DNA of 64,000 nt from Isoetes taiwanensis (GCA_021234155.1 JAJEKV010000008.1:3111008-3175007), one strand, 5' to 3'. Shown: positions 11,166-23,309, counted from the stretch's first letter. Translations and numbers: made by a program. Notes: generated from the sequence alone by a model not told the origin.

Positions 11166-11797
11166 CACACGCACTGGGTGATGTCTAAATTTGATCTTCC
11201 TTCAATTTTAATATACATTAAAAATAGTACATAATGCAATGGTCTAAAAAAAAAAAATCAAACTGTTTTACTAAAAATATGATCAAGTACAATTCTGCTC
11301 AATACACTACATCCTTTAATTCAATAGATCAATGCCCCATTAATCAACCATTCCCACATGGCCAATGCAAATGCAAGTCCCAATGGCATAATAAGTTTCC
11401 CAATCTTTATGCAAGTCCTACTAAGCATATCCCATTCCAAAAATAGATATGGCCCTTTGCAGCTCCCAAAAAGTTGCATAAACTTCTGAAGAAGCTTCCC
11501 CTTATTTTAAAGCAATATTACTTAAAGCAAGGATGCCCACAAAAGCTTATTGTCCGATTTGTACATTTTTTCCTGCCAGGACATCTCCAGCTTAGTTATA
11601 ATGCAGAAGATAACCTGTAGCATTGTTTGAAATTTGCTCAGCAATTCAACTATGGAAAGTAAAGAATTAACAAGCATAGAACTCAAGGGATGGTCTGAAT
11701 CAGCAGACTTATTTTTGTTCTAATTCATAGTCAGATGCAAGAGTATTTAGATGGATCTACATAACAATTTAATACAATCAAGAAAAATCTTGCTCTA

Positions 11798-12345
11798 TTA
11801 CTCCTTGGAGAGCTCAATAATCTTGGCTTCAAGCTTCTTCTTATCAGCACCGACAACCCTGTCTACTTCCACGCCATTCTTTAGGAACACAAATGTAGGC
11901 ATGGCTTCGACTTTCCATTCCCCAGCAATTTCCTAGAACAAAAAAAGGATCCTCGGCAATAAGAATCATGCTGGAGGGGAGGAAAAAAGCAAAGCAGATC
12001 TTATATGATTTCATGAATCCGCAAAATATTATTTTACCTGGCGCTCATCAACATCGACCTTCAAAAATACGACATGTGGATATTTCTTTGAAAAGTCGGC
12101 GAAGGAAGGGGCGATGGCACGGCAAGGGCCGCACCAGGAAGCAGTAAAATCAACGACAACCTAAGCAAAAAAAAAAGGGTAAGAAAACTGCAGAAACAAG
12201 GGTTGAGGCGCAAAAGAGAAGAAATCTTGAGAAAGATGAGAGGCAAAAGTCTTACAAGTTTTCCAGATGCATTGGCGGCATCAAGCTGCTGAGTCCAAGC
12301 CTCAAGAGTATGGATAGCCTGCACACTGCTAGTTTCGGTCGCCAT
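11798..12345 (-). CDS. TRXH: Thioredoxin h-type, 115 aa, three exons
   Basis: Cytosolic-type thioredoxin: reduces disulfides in target proteins and is recycled by NADPH-thioredoxin reductase (family knowledge). Exons on the minus strand are 12256-12345, 12038-12160 and 11798-11932, all in phase 0 with GT..AG introns, giving 30+41+44 residues. The active site WCGPC is at residues 39-43 after VVVDFTAS. The cis-proline loop EAMPTF places Pro at residue 83, and the C-terminus carries VGADKKKLE. There is no transit or signal peptide, which fits class h and a length of about 115 aa. All frames are intact. This ATG is the only one in frame before residue 30. It is the clearest functional gene in the window, with no operon-like neighbours. 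Confidence 0.95.
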
Positions 12346-12360
12346 AGCTACACGTCTTAA

Positions 12361-13605
12361 GCTTCCACTAAATTCGCTCCGCTTCTCGTTTAAGAACAGG
12401 GCTAAATAGTCGGACCTTCACATTTTAAAGGACGGCTCAGATCCGGCCACGTCTCTCTCAAAAGAAATCTACCAAGGAACTTAGTGGACCACTAATGTGC
12501 TGCCACCTCAGCATGGCCTTTTTACGTCCTTGGTTTTGTGGTTAATCGTTTGCGTGCCCTACCTTAGGCAACAATTATTGTGTCTTTCCTCTATTGTTTC
12601 CCCCACCTATTCGATGCTTCCTACATTTGTCGAACACGACACTTTCGCCAATTTACCGCGAGCCCTCTAAAAGTTACACTAGCGACCGGCCTATGGAATC
12701 TTGTTGTGCGTATCGAACTTTCCGAACACAACTTGTTCGAACACAACTTGTTGTGCGTATCGAACTTTGCGAATGCATCTGACTTGGACAAATGTACCCT
12801 CTTTACAAGCTTATACCAACACCCACAGTGAGACTTCCCTCCACCTCTTCTTCTTCACAAGTGGTGGCCATAGTGCTTCTAAGGAAATAAATGATGAGTG
12901 GGATGGGCCCTTTTCCAAATGTAAAGCCTCAAATTATATAAAAGAAGTTTGAATCATGTTTTTGTTGTGAACCGCTCAATTGGCAAAATGACCACCAATA
13001 TGGTGGGTATACGTCATATCGGTCTCATCATGAGCTCCAGCTCTCCACTCATTAGCTTCTCTACTGCTACTTGATCCCTAGACCAAGTAGAAAGAATCCT
13101 TGATCATTTGTAAAGTCCTATTTCCAGAGTAGTTCCAAGCAATTGCTTAGATTATCATGCTATCACCTTTGTATGATGGGCATAAACTCCATAGCCTAGG
13201 CTCTAGCTACGACTCTAACCTGGCCTTAACTAGATAGGGTTCCGTGATAATCATGACAGTTTTGCAAATATCCAAGGAGTACAGAATTACTAGATTGTTT
13301 TAATCCTACAAAGCCAATGTTTTTTAGGTTTACAGGATGATCATCAATGACCACTATTGAGTGAGTGGCTCCAAATGGATTAATTCTTTCCACTCCAAAG
13401 AGCTCGTTTTGTTTCAATAGGCCTTGCCATGTTGCTTACCATGGCATGTTTAATGGTTGTTTCCTCCACAAATCCACCTCTGACTCTCGTCTTACACCAA
13501 ACCTAATTCAATTCCAAGTATGATCTATCTGTTTTGCTACACCTAATTCAATTCCAAGTTATGCATGACATGTTTCATTTAAAGTGATACCTATTCTACG
13601 TATTG
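12361..13605. other. Spacer upstream of thioredoxin; small repeats
   Basis: Presumably includes the thioredoxin promoter; I cannot place a TATA box with confidence. A pair of TTGTGCGTATCGAACTTT direct repeats (about 12704 and 12751) flanks short GAACACAACTTGTTC-like words. No gene is recognised. Confidence 0.4.
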
Positions 13606-13680
13606 GAGGAAAGATTTGAACCCTCATGCCCGATTTGTAATTCCACTGTTTTCAATGACTAAACTACCAACCACTCATCG
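13606..13680 (-). mobile_element. SINE head or tRNA-like remnant
   Basis: On the minus strand there is GTTGGTAGTTTAGTCATTG, resembling an A box, then about 40 bp later GGGTTCAAATC, matching a B box at 10 of 11 positions. The length fits a tRNA-like head. No anticodon arm can be folded convincingly, so I call it a SINE head, not a tRNA gene. Confidence 0.4.
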
Positions 13681-13689
13681 CACTGATTT

Positions 13690-14670
13690 CTCTCAATAAA
13701 TAAACACATTCGCGTAAGCATACGCATAAGTAATGGATAAGGTTAATAACATTGACACGCTTAGAAGATCATCCCCTTGTGGGACATCTAAAAGCCACAT
13801 CTCCTTGCTTCAAGATCATCCGTTATTCTTATAACCCTATGAGTATTTGTCAAGGGTATAGCATTTACTTTTCCTTGGCAATAAATGAAATTGAGGTTCA
13901 AACCTTGACTATATGGTAAAAATTATACCATCTAGATGTTTTTTTTCCTTCCAACAAGATTTTTAAATCTATCTTCTATAACACTGATCCTAGCCTTTGC
14001 TTGCATCCTACTCTATACAACTACAAAATGTTCTTCATATGGCCTTCTTGCTTCTTTCATTTGCCATATGAATCTTATAACCACTATCAAACTCTAGTAG
14101 CTCTGTGGTAGATACTCCATCAAGAGTTTACCTACACATTTTTCTTCCTCATAAAGTTATAACTATAATTGGATAAAATCATTTAAAAACATTCTCCCAT
14201 GGGCTGATTTAGAGCCATACGATGGATTCTCTCATCCTATAAATGATTGGTAATTTTGATATCTTACCCTATACAAAGTTAGAAGAAGAGGGCCTCTTCT
14301 ATTGGCCAAACATGGCTATGGTTACATGAAGACATGCAACCTTCTTCACTAGTGCAATTAGGTTGAAGCACAAACTTCTTTCCACTACTTTACATAAGAG
14401 GGTTCAAGCATCACTAAAAAAATCATATCTTGATTTAAAAAAACAAACTCCAATCTCTGCAATACTTGCTTTCGATAGACAATGATCTTAAGTGTTAGTG
14501 ATGCACATTCATCTATTCTAGACCAACAAGTCTCGTTTGATACACATTCTAGTGGAGACTACCTTACGAGTAAAGTCTTATGTCGTATTTCATGTCCTTA
14601 CACCTTTGAATATCTTTTTTCTTCTAGCAATTTCTTCAATTTTCTACGTTTAACTCCCATACTATGTGGA
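13690..14670. other. AT-rich spacer without a recognised gene
   Basis: Only short ORFs without domains. A B-box-like GAGGTTCAAACCTTG lies near 13893 with no A box. Nothing else seen. Confidence 0.4.
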
Positions 14671-14674
14671 TAAA

Positions 14675-15113
14675 TAACACAACTACCATTAACATTATTA
14701 ACATAAACCATTGTATTTAACACATTTAAATTAAAACCCCCCTTAAACCCCCTTTGGTTTGGGTGCATATTCACACGGGGGGTTACTCCGGGCAACGAGA
14801 GCTGTCGGATGGGCATATTTGCCCTTTATTCAAGATCCGACCATACATAGCGATCCTCGTTTGTGGGGTATGCATGTACGTGTTTTTGTATAATCAGTAT
14901 ATTAAGGTTTGCAAAATACTATAAGGTTTGAGAGAATGTACTTAATGGTGTTAATTTTGTACATGTATTGTGAATATATTTTTGAGGCTCTCGCTGCCTT
15001 ACGTAACCCCCCGTGTGAATATGCACCCAAACCAAAGGGGGTTTAAGGGGGATTTAATTTAAATGTGTTAAATGCAATGGTTTATGTTAATAATGTTAAT
15101 GGTAGTTGTGTTA
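14675..15113. mobile_element. MITE-like element with about 128-bp terminal inverted repeats
   Basis: The left arm (14675-14803) and right arm (14987-15113) are near-perfect inverted repeats. They read inward TAACACAACTACCATTAACA..., through a TTTAAAYYCCCCTTAAACCCC block, GGTTTGGGTGCATATTCACA, to CGAGAGC. About 183 bp of unique AT-rich DNA lies between them. The whole is about 439 bp with no coding capacity. A TA dinucleotide on both sides would fit a mariner-type target duplication, but the ends are ambiguous. The two arms differ by only a few substitutions, which suggests a fairly recent insertion. Confidence 0.85.
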
Positions 15114-16029
15114 AAAAAAATTTGGGCCCTTCGGGCCCTAACTAAAGCAAACATAGGTAGACCTTATGGACGTAAATATTAATTACTAAAAAGCACAATA
15201 ACATGAAGACAAACAAATTATTTCTATGGCAAAGGGATTCAATTGATGATTGCATGTATGCATTCTTATATACATGGCATTCAAGTGTTGCCCATTTTTT
15301 CTCAAAACAGCCAATAAACCGCTTTAACAATTTCCTAGCAATCTATATATACATGGCATTCTGGGATATTCCTCATTCTTTTCAAAATAGTCAATAAGCC
15401 GCTTAAGGAAGCCCGACGAGACATCATTGTAAAGATCACAAATGATGCAAAGATTGTCTTCTTGCCCTTGTAATTGCAACATTCATTCTGCGTTGATCAC
15501 AAAGAAACCAAGCATGGTTCGCTTCTTCCCATTTCCACAATGCACCATGATATGTGTACAAGGCACCCACTTAGCCGCTTTTCTCTTGCAAGATAACTCG
15601 GAAGATTAACCATAAGAATTAACCAAAAGCGGTTGTCAATTAACCATAAGAATTGGAAATCCTAAGGCATCTTCACCCCCTTCTTGTTCACCCCATTACT
15701 TGGCATGCAAGCCATTGCCCATGCTACATTTAGAGAAGCTTGAACATCCTCTACTGAAGTTAAAGCAAATTAATGCCAGTGTTTTAAATGCCAAAGGGAT
15801 CCAATAATGTGAGCTTTTAAGCAGAAAAGTATAGTAAAATAATTGCTGCCATGAACTAGAAATTTAGTGCCAGTTTTTGAACAAAGGCCCTGCCATTTTC
15901 CTTGTAAGAAATGTTTACTAAGAAGTTTTCTACGATTACATGAAATGACTAAGAGGCTCATACCGTCCTTGCAGGTTCAAACCTTTGTACATATTTGCTC
16001 GTGTATGGGTCTTCGTAGATGTTAATAAA
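15114..16029. other. Spacer; short GGGCCC inverted repeat
   Basis: Right next to the MITE, GGGCCC-TTC-GGGCCC (about 15124-15138) forms a short GC foldback after an A/T run. The rest is AT-rich with repeated phrases such as TATATACATGGCATTC (about 15267 and 15345). No gene recognised. Confidence 0.35.
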
Positions 16030-16250
16030 TCCCCCTTCCCCCCCGGTAGTGGTGCAATGGCACCTTGGGTCTTGAACACATTGGTTTCAAGCAAGATTTT
16101 CTAATGGGGAAAATTGGCCTTAGCCATCTACACCGGGCTTTCGTGGTCAATCTTGCATCGGCTAAGCCCGTAAATACATGAAAGTGGAGATTCCAAGTCC
16201 TCTCAGAGAACGAGATTGATCCCGATATTTAAGATTCATGAGATGCGCTT
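16030..16250 (+). mobile_element. SINE-like sequence
   Basis: The head reads CGGTAGTGGTGCAATGGCAC, which contains an A-box match (TGGTGCAATGG). It continues with CTTGGGT as in the 8.7-kb SINE. A weak B box (GGTTTCAAGC) follows at tRNA-like distance. A body of about 150 bp extends to about 16250 with no clear poly(A). It probably belongs to the same broad SINE group as 8640-8815 but is diverged. Confidence 0.45.
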
Positions 16251-16849
16251 TCTCAAAGGAAGGGGGCTTGCATCAGCAGGTTGATCTATACCAAAACTGA
16301 AAATAACAAATGAAAGTTATGAGCATGAAAAACACGGAACTACGCAATGTTATACATTGCATTGTAATTAAAATTGGCGATAGTGGGTCACAATCCGTAG
16401 AGATATCGATAATTATGCGGTCTCCTCTATAAACTGGGTTCTGCAGTATAGATTTCTGTGAAAAATATAACACCGGGGACTTGAAAGTGAGAGACGACAT
16501 GAATTTTATGATAATGGAAAGAGCTTCCTTGTTTTTGCTTGATCCTTCTTCAGAAGGGCAGGATCATGTTAGCAGCAAAAAAAAGGTAACTTTATACAGT
16601 GAAATTTAATCATTCTTACCTTTGATGCATTTGAACCTTTTCCCGCTTAAGTGTGGATGCACCTCCCGCTGTTCTACAGCTCCCAAGGCTTCCACAGAGG
16701 AGACGAATCCTTGCACTGACCTCTGCCATTTTGGCATAACCCAACAAGGTCATGTATGCTGTTCTGTTGATGCCTTCCATAGCCATAGCCATAACCTTCA
16801 TTTCCTTCGTCCACCTCTTGTGTACCATATCCAAAACGACCGCCAGATC

Positions 16850-17067
16850 CACCCTTGTTTGCATTCCACAATGCCCTGAAGGCTCTCTGCTTCTGTTCCG
16901 GAATGAACACCGCCCTAATCCGCCATATCCTAACGGATCTTGCTGGCCATACTAGGCACGGCTTGGGGCATCAAATCCAACATTTCAGGGGCATTTTCAC
17001 TATATGCTATCACCTTAAAACTGCCCTCCTCCACAGCCAACATACAGCCGAACGATTGAATCAATCC
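16850..17067 (-). pseudogene. PHY: Phytochrome N-terminal PAS fragment
   Basis: The minus-strand frame from 17067 reads [20 protein letters not shown], then [20 protein letters not shown] (to 16948). This is the conserved start of the phytochrome PAS domain, just downstream of the N-terminal extension. After indels the frame resumes with a FIPEQKQRA-like piece near 16900-16880, where intact phytochromes have the DVRTLF segment. The GAF domain with its chromophore cysteine, the PHY domain and the kinase-like C-terminus are absent on both sides. It is therefore an orphan fragment of a red/far-red photoreceptor gene. Residue conservation in the 40-aa core is high, so it is not very old. Confidence 0.8.
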
Positions 17068-17139
17068 AATGGAAACTTTGAATAGTATGGCACAAACGCT
17101 TCCACTCCAAATCTGTTTCCACTCTATCCACAAGAACAT

Positions 17140-17745
17140 TAATTTTTTGCACGAATGCCCTGAAATGCTATCTACCAGACTTGCATGTTCAGCCCCTAAA
17201 ATAAAAAGAGGGCTTTTGTTGTGAGCCCTTGGATGTTAGACTATTGGAAAAAAAAAAAACTAAATCAACGACTAAGAAATGGTGCACTCTAGACGTACGC
17301 ATTAGTACATCCATTTGAATACGCCATGAAATCTTAGGAAAACCTTTGCGAAAAGCATACAAAAACACAAAGAAAACCCCCTGTTATTATGCTACATATT
17401 CATACTCTTTGTTATGTTCTTTGTTATGTTCTTCTGTTTGAAAGATTTTGAATGTTGTGGCAATAGAAGAATTATGTCCCTTGGACATATATTCCTTGTT
17501 ATCAGACATTCTTTTTAAGTTTTTATCCACAAGTCCTCCTCAGCCATCTCATAATCTTTGGTTAATTCGGGCAATGACTGTCTTCAACAGAACAAAAATG
17601 ATCATGCACAGGAGAACTATGATAAAGTATACAACGCAATTCTCCCGTAAGTGCAAAAGCAAGGTTAAAGGAGTCATAATATGCAAAACACAACTTGCAC
17701 ATTAAAAGAATCGTCTCATAAACAATGCATTCACTCATTGGTTGA
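17140..17745. other. AT-rich spacer without a recognised gene
   Basis: Short ORFs only; nothing recognised. Confidence 0.4.
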
Positions 17746-17829
17746 GTAGGTAGGTAGGTAGGTAGGTAGGTAGGTAGGTAGGTAGGTAGGTAGGTAGGTA
17801 GGTAGGTAGGTAGGTAGGTAGGTAGGTAG

Positions 17830-17904
<75 letters not shown>

Positions 17905-17920
17905 GGATGGATAGATGGAT
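17746..17920. repeat. Compound tetranucleotide microsatellite (TAGG)n(ATAG)n
   Basis: (TAGG)n fills 17746-17830 (about 21 units), then (ATAG)n fills 17831 to about 17903 (about 18 units), with a degenerate GATGGATGG end to 17920. It accounts for the repetitive Tyr/Leu/Pro ORFs in this interval, which are not genes. Confidence 0.95.
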
Positions 17921-18541
17921 ATGATTTTAACATCCACACTAGAAGACTATGAGATTTTTCAAATTTGAACTTGTAGCCCTCCGAGGTTTTAAGTTATATG
18001 ATGTGGCAAGAGGTTCCAGGGGTGATTGATCAAGCAAGACCAAGCTATAATACATAGATAATGCAAGGCTTGAACAAGAAGTAGAGATCTTCATAACTAG
18101 TTTATGAATTTTTCCTTTTGTAGTTTAAGCCATTGCATTCAAGTCTTTATATTTTGCGAAGTGCACTTAAACTCTAATTGGAATAAAAATGATTGCCATG
18201 ATTATAGGAAGCCAATTGGATTTGTCATATACAATGCCACCTGAATCATCAACTCTCTATAACAAATCAAACTTTTTACCAAACTTTAATTAGATTGCAA
18301 CCAAGGAAAATTCTACAAATGCCTAGAACCTTTTAAGAAAACTCTAATCATCACAAAATACACAAAGTGGAATTCTTGGTGAGCATCCTTCCATTCCTCA
18401 CCCACGTGCCACAAGAACTATCCTCACATTTTATGCTCAAAATCCAATATTCTTAGATCACTCATACACCAACACACAAACATAACTTGTTATAGACTAG
18501 TACTAGTACTATACTAACCGTTTGCTTAAAATTACTTTGTT
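17921..18541. other. AT-rich spacer without a recognised gene
   Basis: No domain-bearing ORF or structured repeat seen. Confidence 0.4.
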
Positions 18542-18928
18542 TTAAGGCAAATTTCTATGACATAAAATGTTCTCTGCTATTTGCAGAGCGACACAGCTAA
18601 TTCCTTTTCCTTGTTGTGCTCTATTTCTCCACCACAACCGGGCTTCGGCCAAAGCATATGCACCGGACTTTTGCCATAGGGATATGCAATCGGATTTATG
18701 CAATGAGTTTTCAAAATATTGCTTCAATAGCTTTGGTAAATGGTCGCAGTCAGTTGAGTCAGGATCTTTAGAGGGACTGAAGCTGACAGAAACATAATAC
18801 CCCAACCCTTTTTCAAGCTTTAACTTGGGGATTCCTTTGCTCTGTTTATTCTGGCGGGAAATTTCATATTTACAGAGGTATAGAGATTTTTTCATAGGAA
18901 AGAGTCCGATTTTCAGGATCAACATCAT
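18542..18928 (-). CDS. Unrecognised 128-aa ORF (coding-like)
   Basis: A minus-strand ORF with a mixed, protein-like composition: a YYVSVSFSPSKD stretch, LPKLLKQYFENSL, and an Ala/Trp/Arg-rich AEARLWWRNRA segment near residue 95. No family comes to mind. It may be an exon or an old gene fragment. No neighbours support it. Confidence 0.25.
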   Translation of the reverse strand: MMLILKIGLFPMKKSLYLCKYEISRQNKQSKGIPKLKLEKGLGYYVSVSFSPSKDPDSTDCDHLPKLLKQYFENSLHKSDCISLWQKSGAYALAEARLWWRNRAQQGKGISCVALQIAENILCHRNLP

Positions 18929-18989
18929 TCAATATGAAAATGTTAGTTCTGTGAATAGAAACAAGCCAACAAAGTAAGGATTTATCGGC

Positions 18990-19180
18990 ATTCATCCAAT
19001 TTGAGAATGTTTGATAAAGGAACCAAGGTTGGGTTGCGCTCAATGATCTTATCCAGCTAATTGTTAGGATTGTTAGTAACTTTATTTGGGGTGGCATAGA
19101 AGAAGGGCTATGTCAAGCTCAGTTGGGCAAAGTGCATTTTGTCAAAGCATTGTGGAGGACTTGGGATCACTTTCTTCTAT
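18990..19180 (+). mobile_element. LINE ORF2 fragment (post-RT region)
   Basis: A plus-strand frame gives LIQLIVRIVSNFIWGGIEEG. It matches the FVWGGNEEG segment of the LINE at 50.7-53.3 kb (near 51890-51925), a conserved region after the RT in plant L1-type ORF2. Only about 60 residues survive. Confidence 0.5.
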
Positions 19181-19189
19181 AGAGCAAAG

Positions 19190-21113
19190 TATTGATATCC
19201 AAGTTTATTTGAAGGATTTGGACAACTTATTACTTGTTTATCAGTCTTTGAAGATATGTGTTTCCTTTTATTCTCAATTTACTAATCCATTGTTGTGTTG
19301 GGCTCTATTCTATCCTCTGTCAGCCTACTCCAATGCTTCTTCTTTCTTCAGAGAGTGGCTTGGTGCAATGAGAGACAATGCGAACACTATTTCATCTTCA
19401 GCCTTTGGCACCCTAAATGTTATATTCAACTTGATATTTTCAAACCTATTCCCACCTCCATTTCTCTGATTGACTTCTTTGGCAAACCTATGAACCTGCA
19501 ATTGAGATGGGTAGGATTACCAAATTTTTGCCAGAATTGCAATGCCAGGCATTTCTCTAACTTTATTTGCAAAAAGACAATGGATAAAGGAGGGTCTGAA
19601 GGTCAGATCCAAAAGGGAAAACAGGTGGATAATGCAGAAAACCTCAGATTGGAAGAATACTCAGAAAATGTGCAGAATAACCATTATCAGAAGGATCAAA
19701 CTGATTACATGCACAATCAGTTCGACTCAATTAAACCTTCAACAATGGATTCCTTATGCTGGAGTTAATGGCAGACAGAAAAGAATTCTTAAGAAAAGAG
19801 AGTTCAGGGAAAAACAACAGCAAATTGTGAAAGAGATGGATAACAAATTAACATCTCAAGACTCGACTATCTACAATCTAGCTCCTTCAACAATTAAGAT
19901 TCTAAATAAGGGAGCTATGTCCAAAGGGAATGTTACCATCAAAGGAATTGACTCCAATTACAAGGTAGACTTGGTTGCAGAAAACAAAAACTCAAACAGT
20001 CAACTCATGACTGCTAATAAAGCTAATATTGAGCATAATAAAAGAACGCTCAAGGGTAAGGCTCCTATGTAGCATCAACAACATGATCTACGCAAGACCT
20101 TGCATAATATTATGCAAGAATCTAGAAAAGCTGCAGAAAAGAAGGGGATGTAAGAGATCTCCATAATCCCTACCCAAAAAACAAAGCAGCTATGGGTATA
20201 AGGATCTCTTCTTGTGCAACCAAAAACAAAGGAGATTCAAGGGAGAATGAAGAATTATTAATTATGGAAAACAATAAGGAAAAGACTGATATTGATATTT
20301 GCAAGCTCTACAAGCAACACAAACAAGGTCAGATGCTCTAATAGTTTTGGGGTTCTTGCTAATATGAATGCTGATTTTTGTGCAGACACTGAAGAGCCAC
20401 TGGCCTCCCCCCTTCATCAGATCTTTCTGTACCTACTCTCATATCCAAATCTATAACTGCCAACACTCCTATTTTGAACTCTTATATTCCTCCATTATTA
20501 CCCCTAATAGACTTATCTGATAACTCAGATAAACAAATTGCCTAATGGCTCTATCTCAAGTCAAATTGCTCTTCAACTTGATGAATTGCATGTGGATACA
20601 GCTGGACAGAGTGGCCATAATGGACAGAATGAGCATATTGAAATAGGGAATGACAGTGAAAATGTTACTTTTGCTGAAGGAAATACAAGGGAAGAAAGAA
20701 CAGATATAACTAGTTCAAACAATGGGGAAGATATGGTGGTGTTAACACAAGAATATAATGATGCAAAAGCAACAGATAATAAGGAAGGGTCAGCTATTGA
20801 GAATTGTGGTTGCATAGGATCTGGAAAAATATCTTTGACAATTCAAAGTGACAACCCGGACTAAGGGAGACTTCCCAACATTATAAATAGGGAGTTGGCA
20901 AATTCCAGGCAAGATCTAAACCCTCTTAGTAATAAGGATTTGGATGTCGTTCTACAACGTACTCCAGGATTGAAGCATTACTTTCCTGATTATTCTAATA
21001 TTGGACATGGTTCTGGTGCTGCCAATGTCATGTTTCAAGGTAATCGAATAGACAAGATCATAATTCAGGTTGGTAATGTGTCTCATGCAGGAGTTCTTGC
21101 AAATAAATTGTAA
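19190..21113 (+). mobile_element. LINE ORF1 remnant (nucleic-acid binding)
   Basis: Overlapping plus-strand ORFs (19295-19768, 19542-20072, 20538-20864, 20895-21113) form a decayed L1-type ORF1. The segment KPIPTSISLIDFFGKPMNLQ leads into LRWVGLPNFCQNCNARHFSN, a zinc knuckle (C-x2-C-x3-H-x4-C, one residue short of the usual spacing). This is how plant L1 ORF1 proteins continue after their DUF4283-like domain. The rest is Lys/Asn/Gln-rich and hydrophilic. ORF1 would coat the element RNA. No RT follows, so ORF2 is lost. Confidence 0.6.
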
Positions 21114-21680
21114 GTTGCTTGTTTCATATTTTTTTCTTTTTTCAAGTCTGAATTTCCATTTCTTATCATCCAGGAATTCTGATGGTGTGGAGTCCAATCA
21201 TAACGTTGCAAGTAGTTAAAATTTTAATTTGTGTAAGTACAACTATTCTGTTTTTAGATTTTGAGTTTTCTGCAATTTATTGTTTCAGGTTCTTGATTGC
21301 AGGATTTCTATGTTTGAATGCTGCAATGAAGTTGCAATTTGGTGAAATTGATGTTTGTTGTCCCGATTCAGTGATAAAAACTTGAGTGAAACTTTATTTT
21401 GTAATGAAAACTTCAGTGAAAGTGACTTTTTGTATGAAACTCTGTGTATGAAACTCGTGTAATAGAACTGATCAGAAATTTCACTGTTGTAGAACTGATC
21501 AGAGATTTCACTGTTATAGAACCGAGCAAAAATTTCACTATTTGATGTTCAATGTTTCAATGTTTGAATGATTACCTGTTATAGCCTGTAAAATTTGATG
21601 TTCCTAGAATTGGTGTCCCCCTTTCTATTCCAAGTTATAGGGAGGTGCCAGATGTCAGCACCTGGATGAGATTCAGACAA
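21114..21680. other. AT-rich stretch without a recognised gene
   Basis: Contains short direct repeats (AGAACTGATCAGA and GAAACTC words, about 21420-21540). No coding feature recognised. Confidence 0.4.
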
Positions 21681-22879
21681 TTTTTTTTTTGAAAGATCAA
21701 ATTAACTAATATTAATCCAGAATAAATACAAGATGAGCGATATTAGGGTACTCCTGCCCACACTAGAGTGAGTATCCACCAAACGTGTGTACCTATCTAT
21801 GACTCATGCCACAAACCGCCTGCATCGCCTACAATGTGGAGGGTTCTTTTCGTGCATCGCCGCTTTGAACCGCTTCTTTCCGCAAGGACTTGTGTAAGAA
21901 AGATATAGTTTGTACCTCAACTGTGGGACCAAAGCCTCAGGCTACATCTCCACATTCCTGAACACCTTCATGCGTCATCGCTTCCAAATGAGCCACAACA
22001 ACAACCAAAGCTTTACACAAATGAAAGGCTAGACTCTGAAGCCGGGACCACCTGTTAGGGTACACCCCCAAAAAGAACCTCTTGACTACGGAGCAGCAGG
22101 TATGGAAGAGGTATTTGACCCACCGCCATGCCGGGTGGATATGTGAGCAAAGAAACATGCAAAGGTTCGTGGTTCTCCACTGTGCACCACACATAGGACA
22201 CATGTCAGCCGATCCATGGGTTGATCCCGTGGAACCCATGTGTTCACCCTCGTGGAGCGATGCACACCGGGCCACAGCAATACCCGCCAATTTTGGGGCT
22301 TAGATTGGGTTCCACACCCATCTCCGATGTAGGCCCAATCATCTCCCTAAGACCAAGACTCCAACCGTCCAAGGAGGAGGCTCATCCGAATTGCCAAAGC
22401 CCATAACAGATTTCACGAAATTTGAGGCGCCTACTTTCGGGTGACAATTCCACACACGCCCCGATGCCCGTGGAGGGTTCAGCCGGGCAGCATTAGCCAC
22501 CCGCGCCGTGATAGCACAATCCCGCTCTTGAAGCCGAAATTGTATGTAAAAGCCGCCAGGTGCCACCGCCTGCCGATATAGCATTCGCCACCGCCAATAC
22601 CCCACACCGCCCCCCATCCGCTGAACACGGGGATCGGCGAGGCTGCTGTAAACCAAAGGTGTGCGCGGGTCCGAAAGCTGGATCCACCAAGGTGATGCCT
22701 CCAATGAAATGCATCCGGTGGCGCCAATTGCAAACAAATGGACGACCTTCTCCTGTGCTTGCAAGAGCCCCTTCAGAACGGAGAGGCATGAGCGTGCGCC
22801 GGATATCCACTCTAACAACGCCAGGGAGCCGCTGCGCAGATTACCTGACGGCTTGTGGAAAACTATCGAGAGACAAATG
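21681..22879 (-). mobile_element. L1-like LINE, 3' half (interrupted by the 12.3-kb element)
   Basis: The minus-strand 3' end is a poly(A) (T10 at 21681-21690) behind a TATTAGTTAATTTGATCTTTC trailer. The trailer nearly matches the 3' end of the plus LINE at 53200-53260. Upstream frames give the C-terminal ORF2 zinc-domain region (VHRSTRVNTWV, about 22250), the NFVKS segment (about 22400), and WISGARSCLSVLKGLLQAQE (about 22815-22740), equivalent to LRMSGHMLRLSPF at 52140. The sequence stops at 22879 in mid-ORF. The next residues continue at 35198, on the other side of the inserted element. Confidence 0.8.
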
Positions 22880-22882
22880 ACT

Positions 22883-22913
22883 AACCATCATCCAATTAAA
22901 TTGGGATTATGTC
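22883..22913 (+). repeat. Left terminal inverted repeat of the 12.3-kb element
   Basis: 31 bp reading inward AACCATCATCCAATTAAATT and on through GGGATTATGTC. It matches the right end at 35164-35194 with two mismatches. Confidence 0.8.
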
Positions 22914-23300
22914 AACTCCAAAATCACGCCCAACCCGCTATTGTCTTCTAGGGTTTTATTTTTTAATCTTTTTTTTGGACTTCAAAAATAACATAAGGTT
23001 GCGATTCACATGTGACTTTTCATATGCGAATTGAAATATGCGTAAATGAAGAGCAAGTTGCTAACATAGATGAGACAAATATTGCTTGCTCAATAGATGA
23101 TAATATTAGGTTTGATAATAACAAATTGCATTATTTTGCAGGCAATTCCAGCACTAAATTATCGATACATGGCACAAATATCATACAAAAATATCATATA
23201 TTCCAATAAAACATTAAGGATCAATCCATGTTTTTCCACGATTTAACAAGGTGTGGTTCCATGTCACCGCTCTATCCGGTTCTGGTACGAATCTAACACT
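22914..23300. other. Left subterminal region of the element
   Basis: AT-rich, with runs of T near 22960-22975. No coding feature is seen before the 3' end of the minus-strand cargo gene. Confidence 0.4.
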
Positions 23301-23309
23301 TCACCCAAC

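Noticed and set aside
16622-16910. Gly/Tyr-rich minus ORF as a glycine-rich protein
   Set aside because: Its first part overlaps the broken phytochrome region and the Gly/Tyr part is short and lacks a start or signal of its own.
17562-17939. Long minus-strand ORFs rich in Tyr, Leu, Ser, Ile, Thr and Pro
   Set aside because: They are translations of the tetranucleotide microsatellite, not proteins.
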